From Streptomyces albireticuli (lineage in GTDB: Bacteria; Actinomycetota; Actinomycetes; Streptomycetales; Streptomycetaceae), in contig NZ_CP021744.1 of NCBI RefSeq assembly GCF_002192455.1, positions 434,001-498,000 of the forward strand: a DNA stretch of 64,000 bases, in the 5' to 3' direction. Shown piece after piece: positions 8,138 through 17,588 of this stretch. The notes under the pieces were generated by a model. The model saw only the letters and a list, made by a program, of their open reading frames with translations, did no database searches and was not told the origin of the DNA. Position 1 is the first letter of the stretch. Each line of letters begins with the position of its first letter. Both the position numbers and the translations under genes were made by a program.

Positions 8138-9712
8138 ATGCCCACACCCCCTCGCACGCTGCACGAGTCCTACTGGATGGATTCGGCCCCCGGCACCGCG
8201 TACGCGGCGGTGGGTCCCGGCGCCGTGCTCGACGCGGACGTCGCCGTCGTCGGAGGCGGCGTCGCGGGTCTGTGCACGGCCTGGGAGCTCGCCCGGGCGG
8301 GTGCGGACGTGGTCGTCCTGGAGGCCGACCGGATCGCGGCCGGCGTCACCGGATACACGACGGCGAAGGTGTCCGCGCTGCAAGGGCTGGCCTACGGGCG
8401 GATCCGGTCCGCGCACGGCCCGGAGGCGGCCGCCCTGTACGCGCGTTCGCAGCTCGACGCCGTCGAGCACACGGCCGCCCTCTGTGCCCGTCCGGGCGTC
8501 GACGCCGAGCTGGAGCGCGCGGACGCCTTCACGTACGCGGAGACGGCGGAGGGCGCGGAGGCCGTGCGGGAGGAGGCGAGGGCGGCCGGGGAGGCCGGGC
8601 TCGACGTCAGCCTCACCACCGGCCCGGCCGGCCTGCCCTTCCCCGTCGCCGCCGCGGTGCGGCTGCCCGGGCAGGCGCAGTTCCACCCCCGGAAGTTCCT
8701 GCTGGCCCTCGCGGAACGGTTCACGGCCGAAGGCGGGCGTGTCCATGAGCGCACCCGCGTCACCGGCCTCCGCGAAGGCGCCCACTGCCACCTCACCACG
8801 GAGGGCGGCGGCACGGTCCGGGCGCGCGACGTCGTCGTCGCCACGCACTACCCGGTCTTCGACCGGTCGCTGCTGTTCGCCCGGCTCTCCCCGCGGCGCG
8901 AGCTGGTGGTCGCCGCCGCCGTGCCGGCCGGCCTGGCCCCTCGGGGCATGTACCTCACCCCGGAAGGCGGCACCCGCTCCGTGCGCACGGCTCCGTACGG
9001 GGACGGGCGCCGCCTCGTGATCGTCACCGGCGAGAAGTTCACCCCTGGCGCGGCCGACGTGGAGGCGCGGTTCGACCGCCTCCGGCGCTGGGCGGAGGAA
9101 CGCGTCCCCGGCTTCGGCGACTCCACGGTCCGCTACCGGTGGGCCGCCCAGGACAACGACTCCGACGACCACCTCCCCTATATCGGCCTGGCCCATCCCG
9201 GCACCCGGCACCTGCACGTCGCCACCGGCTTCGGCGGCTGGGGCATGACCAACGGCGTGGTGGCCGGACGGCTGCTCACCGCCCTGATCACCGGCGGCCC
9301 ACGCCCCGAATGGGCGCGGCTGTTCGACCCGCGCAGGCTGCCGCCGCTGCGCCGGACAGGTGCGCTGCTGAAGGACCAGGTGGACGTGGCCAGGCATTTC
9401 GTCGGCGACCGTCTGCACACCACGCACGTCGACACCGTCGCCGACGTCGCACCCGGCCGTGGCGCGGTCGTACGCGTCGGCGGCCGCCGGTGCGCCGTCT
9501 ACCGCGAGCCCTCGGGAGAGGTCCGTGCCGTGTCCGCCCGGTGCACGCACCTGGGCTGCCTCGTCCACTTCAACGACGCCGAGCGCACCTGGGACTGCCC
9601 CTGCCACGGCTCGCGCTTCGCCCCCGACGGCACGGTCCTGCACGGCCCCGCGGTCCACCCGCTCGAACCCCGCGAGCTGCCCGGCGCGGACGGTGCCGAC
9701 GGCGAGAGGTGA
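8138..9712 (+). CDS. FAD-dependent oxidoreductase with C-terminal Rieske domain
   Basis: A 524-aa two-domain protein. Residues ~25-380 are a DAO-type FAD enzyme: the dinucleotide-binding motif VVGGGVAGLCTAWELARAG near residue 33 and a C-terminal FAD segment with HVATGFGGWGMTNGV. Residues ~430-515 form a Rieske [2Fe-2S] domain with CTHLGC (C-x-H) and CPCHGSRF (C-x2-H). Fusions of this kind are widespread in actinomycetes and are thought to pass electrons between a flavin-bound substrate and an iron-sulfur relay; the physiological substrate is unknown. ATG 8138 has GGAAG just upstream. It is divergent from the MMPL exporter and convergent with the Old Yellow Enzyme gene. Confidence 0.9.
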   Translation: MPTPPRTLHESYWMDSAPGTAYAAVGPGAVLDADVAVVGGGVAGLCTAWELARAGADVVVLEADRIAAGVTGYTTAKVSALQGLAYGRIRSAHGPEAAALYARSQLDAVEHTAALCARPGVDAELERADAFTYAETAEGAEAVREEARAAGEAGLDVSLTTGPAGLPFPVAAAVRLPGQAQFHPRKFLLALAERFTAEGGRVHERTRVTGLREGAHCHLTTEGGGTVRARDVVVATHYPVFDRSLLFARLSPRRELVVAAAVPAGLAPRGMYLTPEGGTRSVRTAPYGDGRRLVIVTGEKFTPGAADVEARFDRLRRWAEERVPGFGDSTVRYRWAAQDNDSDDHLPYIGLAHPGTRHLHVATGFGGWGMTNGVVAGRLLTALITGGPRPEWARLFDPRRLPPLRRTGALLKDQVDVARHFVGDRLHTTHVDTVADVAPGRGAVVRVGGRRCAVYREPSGEVRAVSARCTHLGCLVHFNDAERTWDCPCHGSRFAPDGTVLHGPAVHPLEPRELPGADGADGER

Positions 9713-9858
9713 TGCGAGGTTTCGCCCGGCGGCCCCTCCCTCGCCAGGGTGGATTTTCGAGAATCGAGCGACAGTTGGGGATCGCCTGGACAGGGGCCGC
9801 CGCGAGCTCGTGGGCTCCGCCGCCGGCCCGCGGCGGCCGTTCCCGGCCGGCGGTCGCA

Positions 9859-9892
9859 CGCCCTGAACGCCCGGGTCCGTACGTTCAGGGCG
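9859..9892. terminator. Hairpin terminator between convergent genes
   Basis: Perfect 11-bp arms (CGCCCTGAACG and its complement) enclose a 12-base loop between the 3' ends of the FAD/Rieske gene and the Old Yellow Enzyme gene. It is probably bidirectional. Confidence 0.65.
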
Positions 9893-9909
9893 GCTCCGCG
9901 CGGTCGCGG

Positions 9910-11037
9910 TCACGCTCCGACGAGTTCGGGCGCCGCCGACTCCGCCAGTGTGGGGTAGTCGGTGTATCCGGTCTCCCCGCCCACGTACATCATGTGCTGG
10001 TCGCGCACCTGGTTGAGCGGTGCGCCGGCGCGCAGGCGTTCGACGAGGTCGGGGTTGGCCAGGAACGCGCGGCCCAGGGAGATCAGGTCGGCTCCCGCGG
10101 CCAGCAGCCGCTCGCCCTCGTGCTTGCCGCCGTCGGCGGGCAGCGGCTCCGCCCAGGGCAGCATCGGGTTGGCCATCAGCGTGCCCGGCCATGCCTTCCG
10201 GATGTGCTGGAAGAGGGGCTGGTCCGGGTCGGCCCACACGAGGTGGAGGTAGGCGAGGCCGGCGTCCGCCAGTGCCTCGACGAGCGCCGGGTAGATGCTC
10301 CCGGTGTCGCCTTCCTCGATGCCGTTGACGGTGTTTCCCGGGGAGATGCGCAGGCCCACACGCTCGGGGCCGACGGCCTCGGCGACCGCCTGGACCACCT
10401 CGACGACGAACCGGATGCGGCCGGCGACCGAGCCGCCGTAGGCGTCGGTGCGCTGGTTGGTGTTCCGGGCCATGAACTGGTGCAGCAGGTGGCCGTTGGC
10501 GGCGTGCACCTCGACCCCGGCGAAACCGGCGTCGACGGCGTTGCGGGCGGCGGAGGCGAAATCGGCCACGGTGGAGCGGATGTCGTCGAGGGTCATCTCC
10601 CGGGGCACGACGGCCTCCTTGCGGCCGCTCGGGGTGTGGATCGTCTCGGGGAGCGGGACCGGCGACGGCGCGACCGGTGTCAGCCCGCTGTTGTCGGGGT
10701 GGCCGACCCGGCCGCCGTGCTGGAGCTGGAGGAACATCCGGCCACCGGCGGCCCGCACCGCGTCGGTGACCCGCCGCCAGCCGGCCACGTGGTCCTCGTG
10801 GTGGATCGCGGGGATGTGGGGGTAGGTCTGCCCGACGGCGTTCGGGGTGGCGGCCTCGGCGATGATCAGGCCCGCGGAGGCGCGTTGCGCGTAGTACGTG
10901 GCCATGATCGGCTGGGGGACGCCGTCGGCGCCGGCGCGGTTGCGGGTCAGCGGTGCCATCACCAGGCGGTTGGTCAGGGGCAGAGCGCCGAGGCTGGTGG
11001 GTTCGAAGAGGCGGGAGAGTGCTGCTGTGTTCGTCAT
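9910..11037 (-). CDS. Old Yellow Enzyme family NADH:flavin oxidoreductase (ene-reductase)
   Basis: A 375-aa TIM-barrel flavoenzyme. It begins with the family pattern SLGALPLTNRLVMAPLTRNRA. It carries the substrate-binding HAANGHLLHQFM segment, the following NQRTDAYGGSVAGRIRF signature, and the FMN phosphate-binding region around ISLGRAFLANPDL. Such enzymes reduce activated C=C bonds of enones, maleimides or nitro compounds using NAD(P)H, often in electrophile detoxification. ATG 11037 coincides with the expected transcription start of a MerR-type promoter at 11044-11075, so the mRNA is probably leaderless; the longer frame to 11085 runs through that promoter and is rejected. It is divergent from the MerR regulator gene, which most likely controls it. 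Confidence 0.92.
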   Translation of the reverse strand: MTNTAALSRLFEPTSLGALPLTNRLVMAPLTRNRAGADGVPQPIMATYYAQRASAGLIIAEAATPNAVGQTYPHIPAIHHEDHVAGWRRVTDAVRAAGGRMFLQLQHGGRVGHPDNSGLTPVAPSPVPLPETIHTPSGRKEAVVPREMTLDDIRSTVADFASAARNAVDAGFAGVEVHAANGHLLHQFMARNTNQRTDAYGGSVAGRIRFVVEVVQAVAEAVGPERVGLRISPGNTVNGIEEGDTGSIYPALVEALADAGLAYLHLVWADPDQPLFQHIRKAWPGTLMANPMLPWAEPLPADGGKHEGERLLAAGADLISLGRAFLANPDLVERLRAGAPLNQVRDQHMMYVGGETGYTDYPTLAESAAPELVGA

Positions 11038-11043
11038 GCCGGT

Positions 11044-11075
11044 ACCGTAGGAGCTGACACTGGTGTCAGGTTCAA
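11044..11075 (-). promoter_or_regulatory. MerR-type promoter and operator of the Old Yellow Enzyme gene
   Basis: On the minus strand a -35 box TTGAAC (11070-11075) and a -10 box TACGGT (11044-11049) are separated by 20 bases, longer than the usual 17. The spacer holds a dyad with 7-bp arms, CTGACACTGGTGTCAG (11054-11069). An over-long spacer with a central dyad is the hallmark of promoters activated by MerR proteins through DNA distortion. The predicted start of transcription falls on the ATG. Confidence 0.72.
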
Positions 11076-11102
11076 GTCCCGTCATGGCATGCGAGGTGGG
11101 GA

Positions 11103-11492
11103 ATGCGGATCGGCGAGCTGGCTCGGCGCAGCGGGGTGAGCGAGCGTTCGTTGCGCTATTACGAGACGCAGGGGCTGCTGCGGGCGGAGCGTACCCCGGG
11201 CGGCCAGCGGCAGTACGGCGAGTGGGCGGTCGACCGGGTGATCCGCGTCCAGGCGCTCTACGCCGCCGGGCTCAACAGCAAGAAGATCGCGCAGTTGCTC
11301 CCCTGCATGCGGGACACGGACGGCGGCCCGTCCGAGAAGGCCACGCCACTGCTGGTCACCGAGCTCACCACGGAGCGGGACCGCATCGACCGCCTGATCT
11401 CCGACCTGGTCCGCTCGCGCGACGTCCTGGACGAAGCCATCACCACGGCTTCGGCGGGAATGGACACCTCCGCCGTCCCCTCGCTCCGGTGA
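11103..11492 (+). CDS. MerR-family transcriptional regulator
   Basis: A 129-aa regulator. Residues 1-70 form the winged helix of MerR proteins, starting MRIGELARRSGVSERSLRYYE and continuing through the wing to the GLNSKKIAQLLPCM region. A coiled-coil dimerisation helix follows (TTERDRIDRLISDLVRSRDVL). One cysteine is present in LLPCM, with no paired metal-site cysteines at the C-terminus, so a small-molecule or redox signal is more likely than a metal. A GAGGTGGGG ribosome site precedes ATG 11103. It is divergent from the Old Yellow Enzyme gene with a MerR-type dyad between them, a classical regulator-target arrangement. Confidence 0.9.
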   Translation: MRIGELARRSGVSERSLRYYETQGLLRAERTPGGQRQYGEWAVDRVIRVQALYAAGLNSKKIAQLLPCMRDTDGGPSEKATPLLVTELTTERDRIDRLISDLVRSRDVLDEAITTASAGMDTSAVPSLR

Positions 11493-11549
11493 GCCCCACC
11501 GCGGGCCGCCCCCGCGGGCGGCGGTAACCGCTCCGGCAGGGCCCGTACG

Positions 11550-11576
11550 GGGGGCGCCCGGCGGCCGGGCGCCCCC
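11550..11576. terminator. Hairpin terminator between the MerR and lectin genes
   Basis: Arms GGGGGCGCCCGG and CCGGGCGCCCCC (12 bp, loop CGG) lie between the convergent MerR and ricin-type lectin genes. Confidence 0.7.
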
Positions 11577-11580
11577 GTCC

Positions 11581-12180
11581 TCACACGGAGTCGACGCGCC
11601 ACCACTGCTGGGACTGGAAGTTCTTGTCCCACAGCTGTGCCCACGCGCCGTCACCGGGCACGTTGTTGTCCCGGTCCAGGACGGTGTTGCCGTTGTTGTA
11701 GAACCGGCCGTTGTAGATCGCCAGGTCGCCGGCGAAGGTGTACCACTGCTGCTGGGTGGAGCCGTTGCACTGCCACAGCTGCACCTTGGTGCCGTTGCGG
11801 CCCGCGCCGTTGGTGTCGGCGTCGAGGCACATTCCCCGGAAGCGGCTGCTCTCCAGCGCCCCGCTCTCCCAGGAGATCCACGCCTGCTGGGCGCTGAGGT
11901 TGCACTTCCACGCCTGCACCTTGGTGCCGTTGCCGCCCGCGTTGGCGTCCGCGTCGAGGCACTGCCCCGGGGTCGGCCCGTAGAGGCTGGCGATCCTGAC
12001 GACCCCGGCCCGGACCTCCTGCCCGAGGGTGCGGGCGCCGTCAGGAGCCTTGTGGAGCGGGGCAGCGGTGGCCGGCCCGTCGGGCGTCGGCGGGGTCAAG
12101 GGTGTGGCTGTGGCGAGCCCTGTGCCGGTGAGCAGCGCCGATGTCAGCGCGATACCGATCACGAGCTGTCTGTGAGGCAT
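11581..12180 (-). CDS. Secreted ricin-B-type (beta-trefoil) lectin domain protein
   Basis: A 199-aa exported protein with a clear Sec signal peptide at residues 1-~25 (hydrophobic core IGIALTSALLTGTGLATA). The mature part is a ricin-type beta-trefoil: repeated CLDADANAGGNGTKVQAWKC and CLDADTNGAGRNGTKVQLWQC segments, each followed by QxW motifs (QAWISW, QQWYTF, QQWWRV). Such modules bind galactose- or xylose-containing polysaccharides. Here no catalytic domain is attached, so it is a free lectin. ATG 12180 is chosen because the 11 residues that precede it in the open frame are not signal-like. The gene is convergent with MerR and in line with the YceI gene upstream. Confidence 0.88.
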   Translation of the reverse strand: MPHRQLVIGIALTSALLTGTGLATATPLTPPTPDGPATAAPLHKAPDGARTLGQEVRAGVVRIASLYGPTPGQCLDADANAGGNGTKVQAWKCNLSAQQAWISWESGALESSRFRGMCLDADTNGAGRNGTKVQLWQCNGSTQQQWYTFAGDLAIYNGRFYNNGNTVLDRDNNVPGDGAWAQLWDKNFQSQQWWRVDSV

Positions 12181-12348
12181 GGACGGTCCCTTCCTGGGTC
12201 CGTAACAGCGCACATCATGTCGCGGTCATGACTAGTCGGCCGGGCGGCGCCCGTCCATACGCGGAACCGGCCACGCCCGGCGTACACCCGGCGGCAACGG
12301 CGCATACCCCCGCCGCAGAAGTGACGGAGGCATCGGGCAGTCGCGGTA

Positions 12349-12933
12349 CTAGGTCTCGCGTGACGCGGCAGTGCCGCCGCCCTCCAGGACGGCCTCGACG
12401 TCGACGGTGATGTCGATCATGTCGCCGACGACGACCCCGCCCCGGTCGACCACGTCGTTCCAGCTCACCCCGAAGTCCTGGCGGTCGACGCGGGTCGTCG
12501 CGGTGAAGCCGGCCCTGCGCCGGGGGCCGGCGTCGCGGCCGTCCTCCCACCAAGGGGTGTCCCACTGCCCCAGGTACGTGACGTCGAACGTCACGGGACG
12601 GGTCACGCCCCGGATGGTGAGATCCCCGGTGACCGCGAACTCGGTCGCGCTCGCCTGGTGGACGCGCGTCCCGGTGAAAGTCCATTCCGGGTGGTGCTCG
12701 CAGTCGAAGAAGTCCGCGCTGCGGAGGTGGGCGTCGCGCTGTTCCTGGCCCGTGTACACCTGGGTCGCGTCGGCCACCGCCTCCACGCGGGCCCTCTCCG
12801 GGTCGTCGGGGTCGACCTCCAGCGAGCCGCGCACGTTCTTCAGCTGCCCGCGCACGTAGGTGACCATCATGTGCCTGGCGCGGAATTCGGCGCCGGTGTG
12901 GCCGGGCTCGAAGAACCATCTGGTGGTGCCCAT
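12349..12933 (-). CDS. YceI-family protein (cytosolic form)
   Basis: A 194-aa lipocalin-like beta-barrel of the YceI family. Family hallmarks are the N-terminal FEPGHTGAEFRARHMMVTYVRG, the central HLRSADFFDCEHHPEWTFT, the strand LTIRGVTRPVTFDVTYLG, and the C-terminal KDFG-like region (RQDFGVSWND). YceI proteins bind long-chain polyisoprenoids. There is no signal peptide, as in many actinomycete copies. The ATG at 12933 fits the usual length. No partner gene such as a polyprenyl transferase is nearby, so the ligand is inferred only from the family. Confidence 0.88.
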   Translation of the reverse strand: MGTTRWFFEPGHTGAEFRARHMMVTYVRGQLKNVRGSLEVDPDDPERARVEAVADATQVYTGQEQRDAHLRSADFFDCEHHPEWTFTGTRVHQASATEFAVTGDLTIRGVTRPVTFDVTYLGQWDTPWWEDGRDAGPRRRAGFTATTRVDRQDFGVSWNDVVDRGGVVVGDMIDITVDVEAVLEGGGTAASRET

Positions 12934-13692
12934 GGGGCCTCCCGGGCAGGGTCTCGGCCTTGAGGTCTGCGCCCCTTCCGCCAGGATAGGCCGTCATGGA
13001 ATTCCCCGCCCCCGCGTGGGTCCTGGGCGGGCACAGGCCTTGCGGGCCCGGCCGGGGCACCTGAGCCGCGGCGGTGCACGGGCGCGCCCCCGGACAGCGG
13101 ATTCCGGCCACCCGGGGGTCCTTCGCGCGGGACCGCCGGGTGCCGGCCGCGGCCCGTCCCGGACCACCGCCGCACCGGCGCGGGTCCACGCGGCAAGAGC
13201 AAGCCGCCCGCCCTCGGTGGCCCCCGGGCCGCCGCTGTCCCGTACCCACACCCCCGTGGCGGGTACGCGCCGGCGGCGGCCGTGCTCTCGTTCCGAGGCC
13301 GAGCAACTTGCCAACAGCATGGGCCTGGTGAGGCGCCCGGAGGGAGGGGTTTCCCGTCGCCCACGCCCCGAGGGAAATCGGGAAACCCCCGGTGACCAGG
13401 GGTGATGAGAGAAAGGGAGACAGCCCGCGCGGCGATCGGGCCGGCGCGGCCGAGGGGTTTCCCCGGTCGGTGCGCTCCAGCCGGATCCGCGAGCGGGTCG
13501 CCTCGTGCCGCCCGGAGTCGCCGGCCGGGCCGCCGAATCCCGAGGCCGAATGTGGTGTTGAGGTCACCCTCCGCGGATTGAAATGATCTTCAAGGGCACT
13601 CACGGTGCTCTTGACGTACGACGCCGGCGTCGCGGGGCGGGCTGTCAGCGCGGGGTGGCCTCCGGCCCCGCACGCGGGGAGGGGATCGGCCA
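12934..13692. other. 759-bp intergenic region with repeated GGGGTTTCCC motifs
   Basis: No convincing gene is present; the open frames have no start context or domain. The region lies between the divergent YceI and nSTAND-WD40 genes. It contains an 11-bp inverted pair GGGGTTTCCCG (13346-13356) and its complement (13379-13389), with a third related copy GGGGTTTCCCC at 13454-13464. These could be operator sites for the downstream giant gene. A local drop in GC near 13555-13600 may hold its promoter, but no clear -35/-10 pair stands out. Confidence 0.5.
13346..13464. repeat. Three GGGGTTTCCC-type sites, possible operators
   Basis: GGGGTTTCCCG occurs at 13346-13356 and in reverse at 13379-13389 (centre-to-centre 33 bp, about three helical turns). 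GGGGTTTCCCC follows at 13454-13464. Each half is itself nearly palindromic. Spacing on one face of the helix suggests cooperative protein binding upstream of the nSTAND-WD40 gene. Confidence 0.45.
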
Positions 13693-16600
13693 GTGGAAGG
13701 CAGAAGCCATGGTTCCGGGGACCTGGCCGACGGGGCTCCGGCGTCCGGGCCGGCCCCGGGTGGCGAACGGTTGCGCCGTCTACGGCTGGAGCGCGGGATG
13801 TCGCTCGCCCGGCTGGCCCGGCTCGCCTTCTACAGCAAGGGGTACCTGAGCAAGGTCGAGAACGGCGAGAAGCCTCTGACGAAGGAGCTCGCCCGGGCCT
13901 GCGACCGCGCCTTGGATACCGGCGGCGCCCTGGAAGCGCTCGTTCCGGCTGCCGGGGACGGCCATGAGGAACCGGGCTCCCCGGGCCGCGAGGAATGCCC
14001 GTACCAGGGGCTGTCCGCCTTCGGGCCCGGGGATGCCCGCTGGTTCTTCGGCCGGGACGAGGCCACGGCCGACCTCGTCGCCCAGCTGACGGAACGGCTG
14101 CGGGTCCCGGGGCCCCTGATGGTGATGGCGCCGTCCGGCACGGGGAAGTCCTCCCTCCTGCGGGCGGGCCTGTTGCCCGCTCTGGCCCGGGGCGTCCTGC
14201 CCGTGAGTGGTTCACGCACCTGGCCGGTCGCCGTCCTCACCCCCGGTGAACACCCCGTGGAGGAACTCCTGACCCATGTGGCCCGGGTGACCGGGGGCTC
14301 CCGGCGCCTTCTCACCAAGGCGTTACGGGAAGGGACGGGCGCTTTCACCGAAGCGGTGCGCGCCGCCACGGACGGCTTCCGGACGGCCCGCCCCTCGCGC
14401 GCCCGCGCGACGCCCGCCGACAGCCCGGAGCCGCCGCGGCCGGCCACTCTGGTAATCGTGGTGGACCAGTTCGAGGAAACCTTCACCCTCTGCAAGGACG
14501 AACACGAGCGGACCGCCTTCGTGGAAGCGCTGCTCGCCCTGGCCGCGGCCGCACCGGAGGGCGGCCTTCCGGCGGCTCTGGTCGTGCTCGGGGTACGGGC
14601 GGACTTCTACGACCACTGCCTGGCCCACCCCGGGCTGGCGGCCGCCCTGCGGCGCGGTCACGTCGCCCTGGGCCCGATGGACGACGCGCAACTGCGCGAA
14701 GCCGTCACCGGCCCCGCGCGGCGGGCCGGCCTGGAGGTGGAGCCCGGTCTGACCGAGGTCCTCCTACGCGACATCGGGCTCGCCCCCGGGGGCGCGGAAA
14801 GCGCCCGCCACGCCCGCGCGGGCGTCCTCCCCCTGCTCTCCCACGCGCTGCTGGGCACCTGGCAGCGCCGGGAGGACACCGCCCTGACGGTGGCCGGCTA
14901 CCAGCTGACCGGCGGCATCTCGGGGGCCGTCGCCACCACCGCGGAACACGCCTACACCTCCCTGCCTCCGGAACAGCGGGCGACGGCCCGGCGCCTGCTG
15001 CTGCACCTGGTGTACATCGGGGAGGACCACGAAGCGGGCCGCCGTTGCCACCGGGCGAGCCTCGTGGAAGGCGACACCGCGCGGGAGACCACGGACGCCG
15101 TCCTCGAAGTGTTCACCCGGGCGCGCCTCCTGACCGCCGACGCCGAACACGTCGAGCTGGCCCACGAGGTCCTGCTGAAGGCCTGGCCCCGGCTGCGCCG
15201 GTGGATCGACGAGGACCGCGCCACCCTGCGGGCCCGCCAGCTCCTCACGGAGACCGCCGCCGCGTGGGAGCGCGAGGGGCGGGACGAGAGCCTGTTGTAC
15301 CGGGGCAACCGCCTGGCCTCCGCCGCGGAATGGGTCACGGACCCGGGAGGCGGCGCACCCCTCGCACCCACCGCGCGGGCCTTCCTCGAAGCGAGCACCC
15401 GCCGTGACACCGCCGAGAGGCACACGGAGCGGCGCCGCCTACGGCGTCTGCGCGCCCTGGCCTCCGGTCTCGCGGTCCTGCTCGTCCTCGCGCTCGTGGG
15501 CGGCACCGTGGCGTTCCAGCAGAACCGGAGCGCGCAGCAGCAGCGTCGCATCGCCGTGTCGCGGGAGCTCGCGGCCCGGGCCGACGTGATGCTGCGCGAC
15601 AGGCCGGAGGCCGCGATGCTCACCGCGCTCGCCGCCTACCGCCGGGCCCCGACCGCGCAGGCCCGCGGCAGCCTGCTCAGCGCCTACGCGCAGTTCCCCG
15701 GCAATCAGCTCACCAGTCATACGGACGACGTATGGGCGGTGGCCTTCAGCCCCGACAGCCGGACGGTGGCCACGGCGGGCGACGACCATACGGCGAAGCT
15801 CTGGGACACCGCCTCGCGGCGGCTCGTCGCGACCTTGGCAGGACATACCGACAGGGTCGCCGGCGTCGCCTTCTCCCCCGACGGCCGTACGCTGGCCACG
15901 GCCGGCAAGGACCGGACGGTCAAGTTGTGGGACGCGCGCAGCCACCGTCCCCTCATCACGCTCACCGGCCACGCGAGCAGCGTCAACGGACTGGCGTTCA
16001 GCCCCGACGGGCGCACCCTGGCCACGACCGGCGACGACGGCACCGTACGCCTGTGGGACGTGGCCGCACGCCGGCAGACGGCCCTGCTGACCGACGGCAC
16101 CAGCGCGGTCTGGGGTGTCGCGTTCTCACCCGACGGCCGCACACTGGCCGCCGCGTACCACGACCGGAAGATCAGGCTCTGGGACATCGCGTCGCACCGG
16201 AAGAGAGCCACGATGACGGGTCATGACCAGACCGTCCTGGCCGTGGCCTTCTCACCCGACGGACGCACCCTCGCCACCGGGAGTTCCGACCGGACCGCCC
16301 GCCTGTGGGATCTGGGGACCTACCGCTCGACGGCCACCTTCACCGGCTTCTCCCACATGGTCATGTCGGTGGCGTTCTCACCGGACGGCCGCACGGTCGC
16401 CGCCGCCGGCTACGACGGCACCGCCCGGCTGTGGGATACGGCCACCCGGCGGCCCGTCGGCACCCTGGACGACGCGGGGCACCTCTCGGGTGTGGCCTTC
16501 AGTCCCGACGGGAGGACCGTCGTCACCACCGCGATGTCCGGGGAGCGCGGCACCACCCCCGTCCTTCAGCTGTGGGACGCCGCCACGTTCCGGAAGTCCG

Positions 16601-17561
16601 GCACCCTGATCGGCGGCGGTGGGACCGCGACCGCCGTGGCGCTCTCCCCCGACCGGCGCACGCTCGCCGCCGGCGACTCCCACGGCACGCTGTTCGTCTG
16701 GGACGCCGTCGACCGCCGTCTCGTCACCACCCTCACGGGCCACACCGACGCCGTCACGAGCCTGGTGTTCTCACCCGACGGCCGCACGCTGGCCACCACG
16801 AGCGACGACCACAGCGCGCGGCTGTGGGACACGCGCACGTACCAGGAGACGGCGCGCTCACCGGGCACACGAGGGGCATCCGCTCCGCGGCCTTCAGCCC
16901 CGACGGCCGGACGCTGGCGACGGCCGGCAGCGACCGCAGCACACGCCTGTGGGACGTACGCTCCCACCGCACGATCGCCACCCTCGCGGGCGAGACCGAC
17001 GGGGTGGACTCCGTGGCGTTCTCGCCGGACGGGCACACCCTCGCCACCGGCAACTACGACGCGACCGTCCGCCTGTGGGACCTCCGTTCCCGCGAGGTCG
17101 TCACCACCCTTCCGCGCACCGGCCAGACGTGCAGGGCCTACGCCCTCGCGTTCAGCCCGGACGGCCGCACGCTGGCCACGGCCAGCTGTGATGTCGTCCT
17201 GTGGAGCACCCGGACCCACCGCCGCGTCGCCCGGCTCACGGGCCACAGCGAGACGGTCAGTCAGCTCGCCTTCTCTCCTGACGGACGTGTCCTGGCCACG
17301 GGCGGCTACGACCGCACCGTCCGCTTGTGGGACACCGACAGCCACAGGCCCGTGGCCACGCTCAGCGGGACGGGCGGCTACGTCTCGGGCCTGGCCTTCT
17401 CCCCCACGGGGCACTCCCTCGCCACCGTCAACACGGACCGCACGGTCCGGCTCTGGGAGCTCGGCCCCGACACCATCGCCGACCGCGTCTGCGACCTCGC
17501 CACCGTTCACCGCTGGCAACGGACCGTCACCAACCTCCCCCTGAAGGACCCTTGCGCATGA
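13693..17561 (+). pseudogene. XRE-nSTAND NTPase-WD40 protein, broken by a one-base frameshift
   Basis: Intact, this would be a ~1289-aa protein. Order: an XRE-type HTH (residues ~25-80, SLARLARLAFYSKGYLSKVE), and an nSTAND1 NTPase with Walker A APSGTGKS (146-153) and Walker B VIVVDQFEE (D258). A transmembrane helix follows at ~590-610, then 14 WD40 repeats from ~675, that is two seven-bladed propellers. GTG 13693 has GGAGGGGATC upstream. The frame running from 13693 covers blades 1-9, then changes near 16851-16856 (GGCGCG). Blades 10-14 continue in the next frame to 17561. One missing G would restore ETAALTGH. Without it the product ends in ~230 out-of-frame residues at 17544. It could be a genuine mutation or a sequencing error. 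nSTAND-WD40 proteins are signal-sensing switches, some in phage defence or developmental control. Confidence 0.85.
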
Positions 17562-17588
17562 CGGACGGCCGTTCCGGGCGGAGACCCG

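Noticed and set aside
12994..13320. Minus-strand ORF of 108 aa in the intergenic region
   Set aside because: It is Arg/Gly/Pro-rich low complexity with no ribosome site or recognisable motif.
16850..16860. Programmed ribosomal frameshift in the nSTAND-WD40 gene
   Set aside because: No slippery heptamer, pseudoknot or upstream Shine-Dalgarno-like stimulator is visible; a plain indel explains it better.
15700..17500. DNA tandem repeats in the WD40 region
   Set aside because: The repeated bases reflect the coding of WD40 blades at ~126-bp period rather than an independent repeat element.
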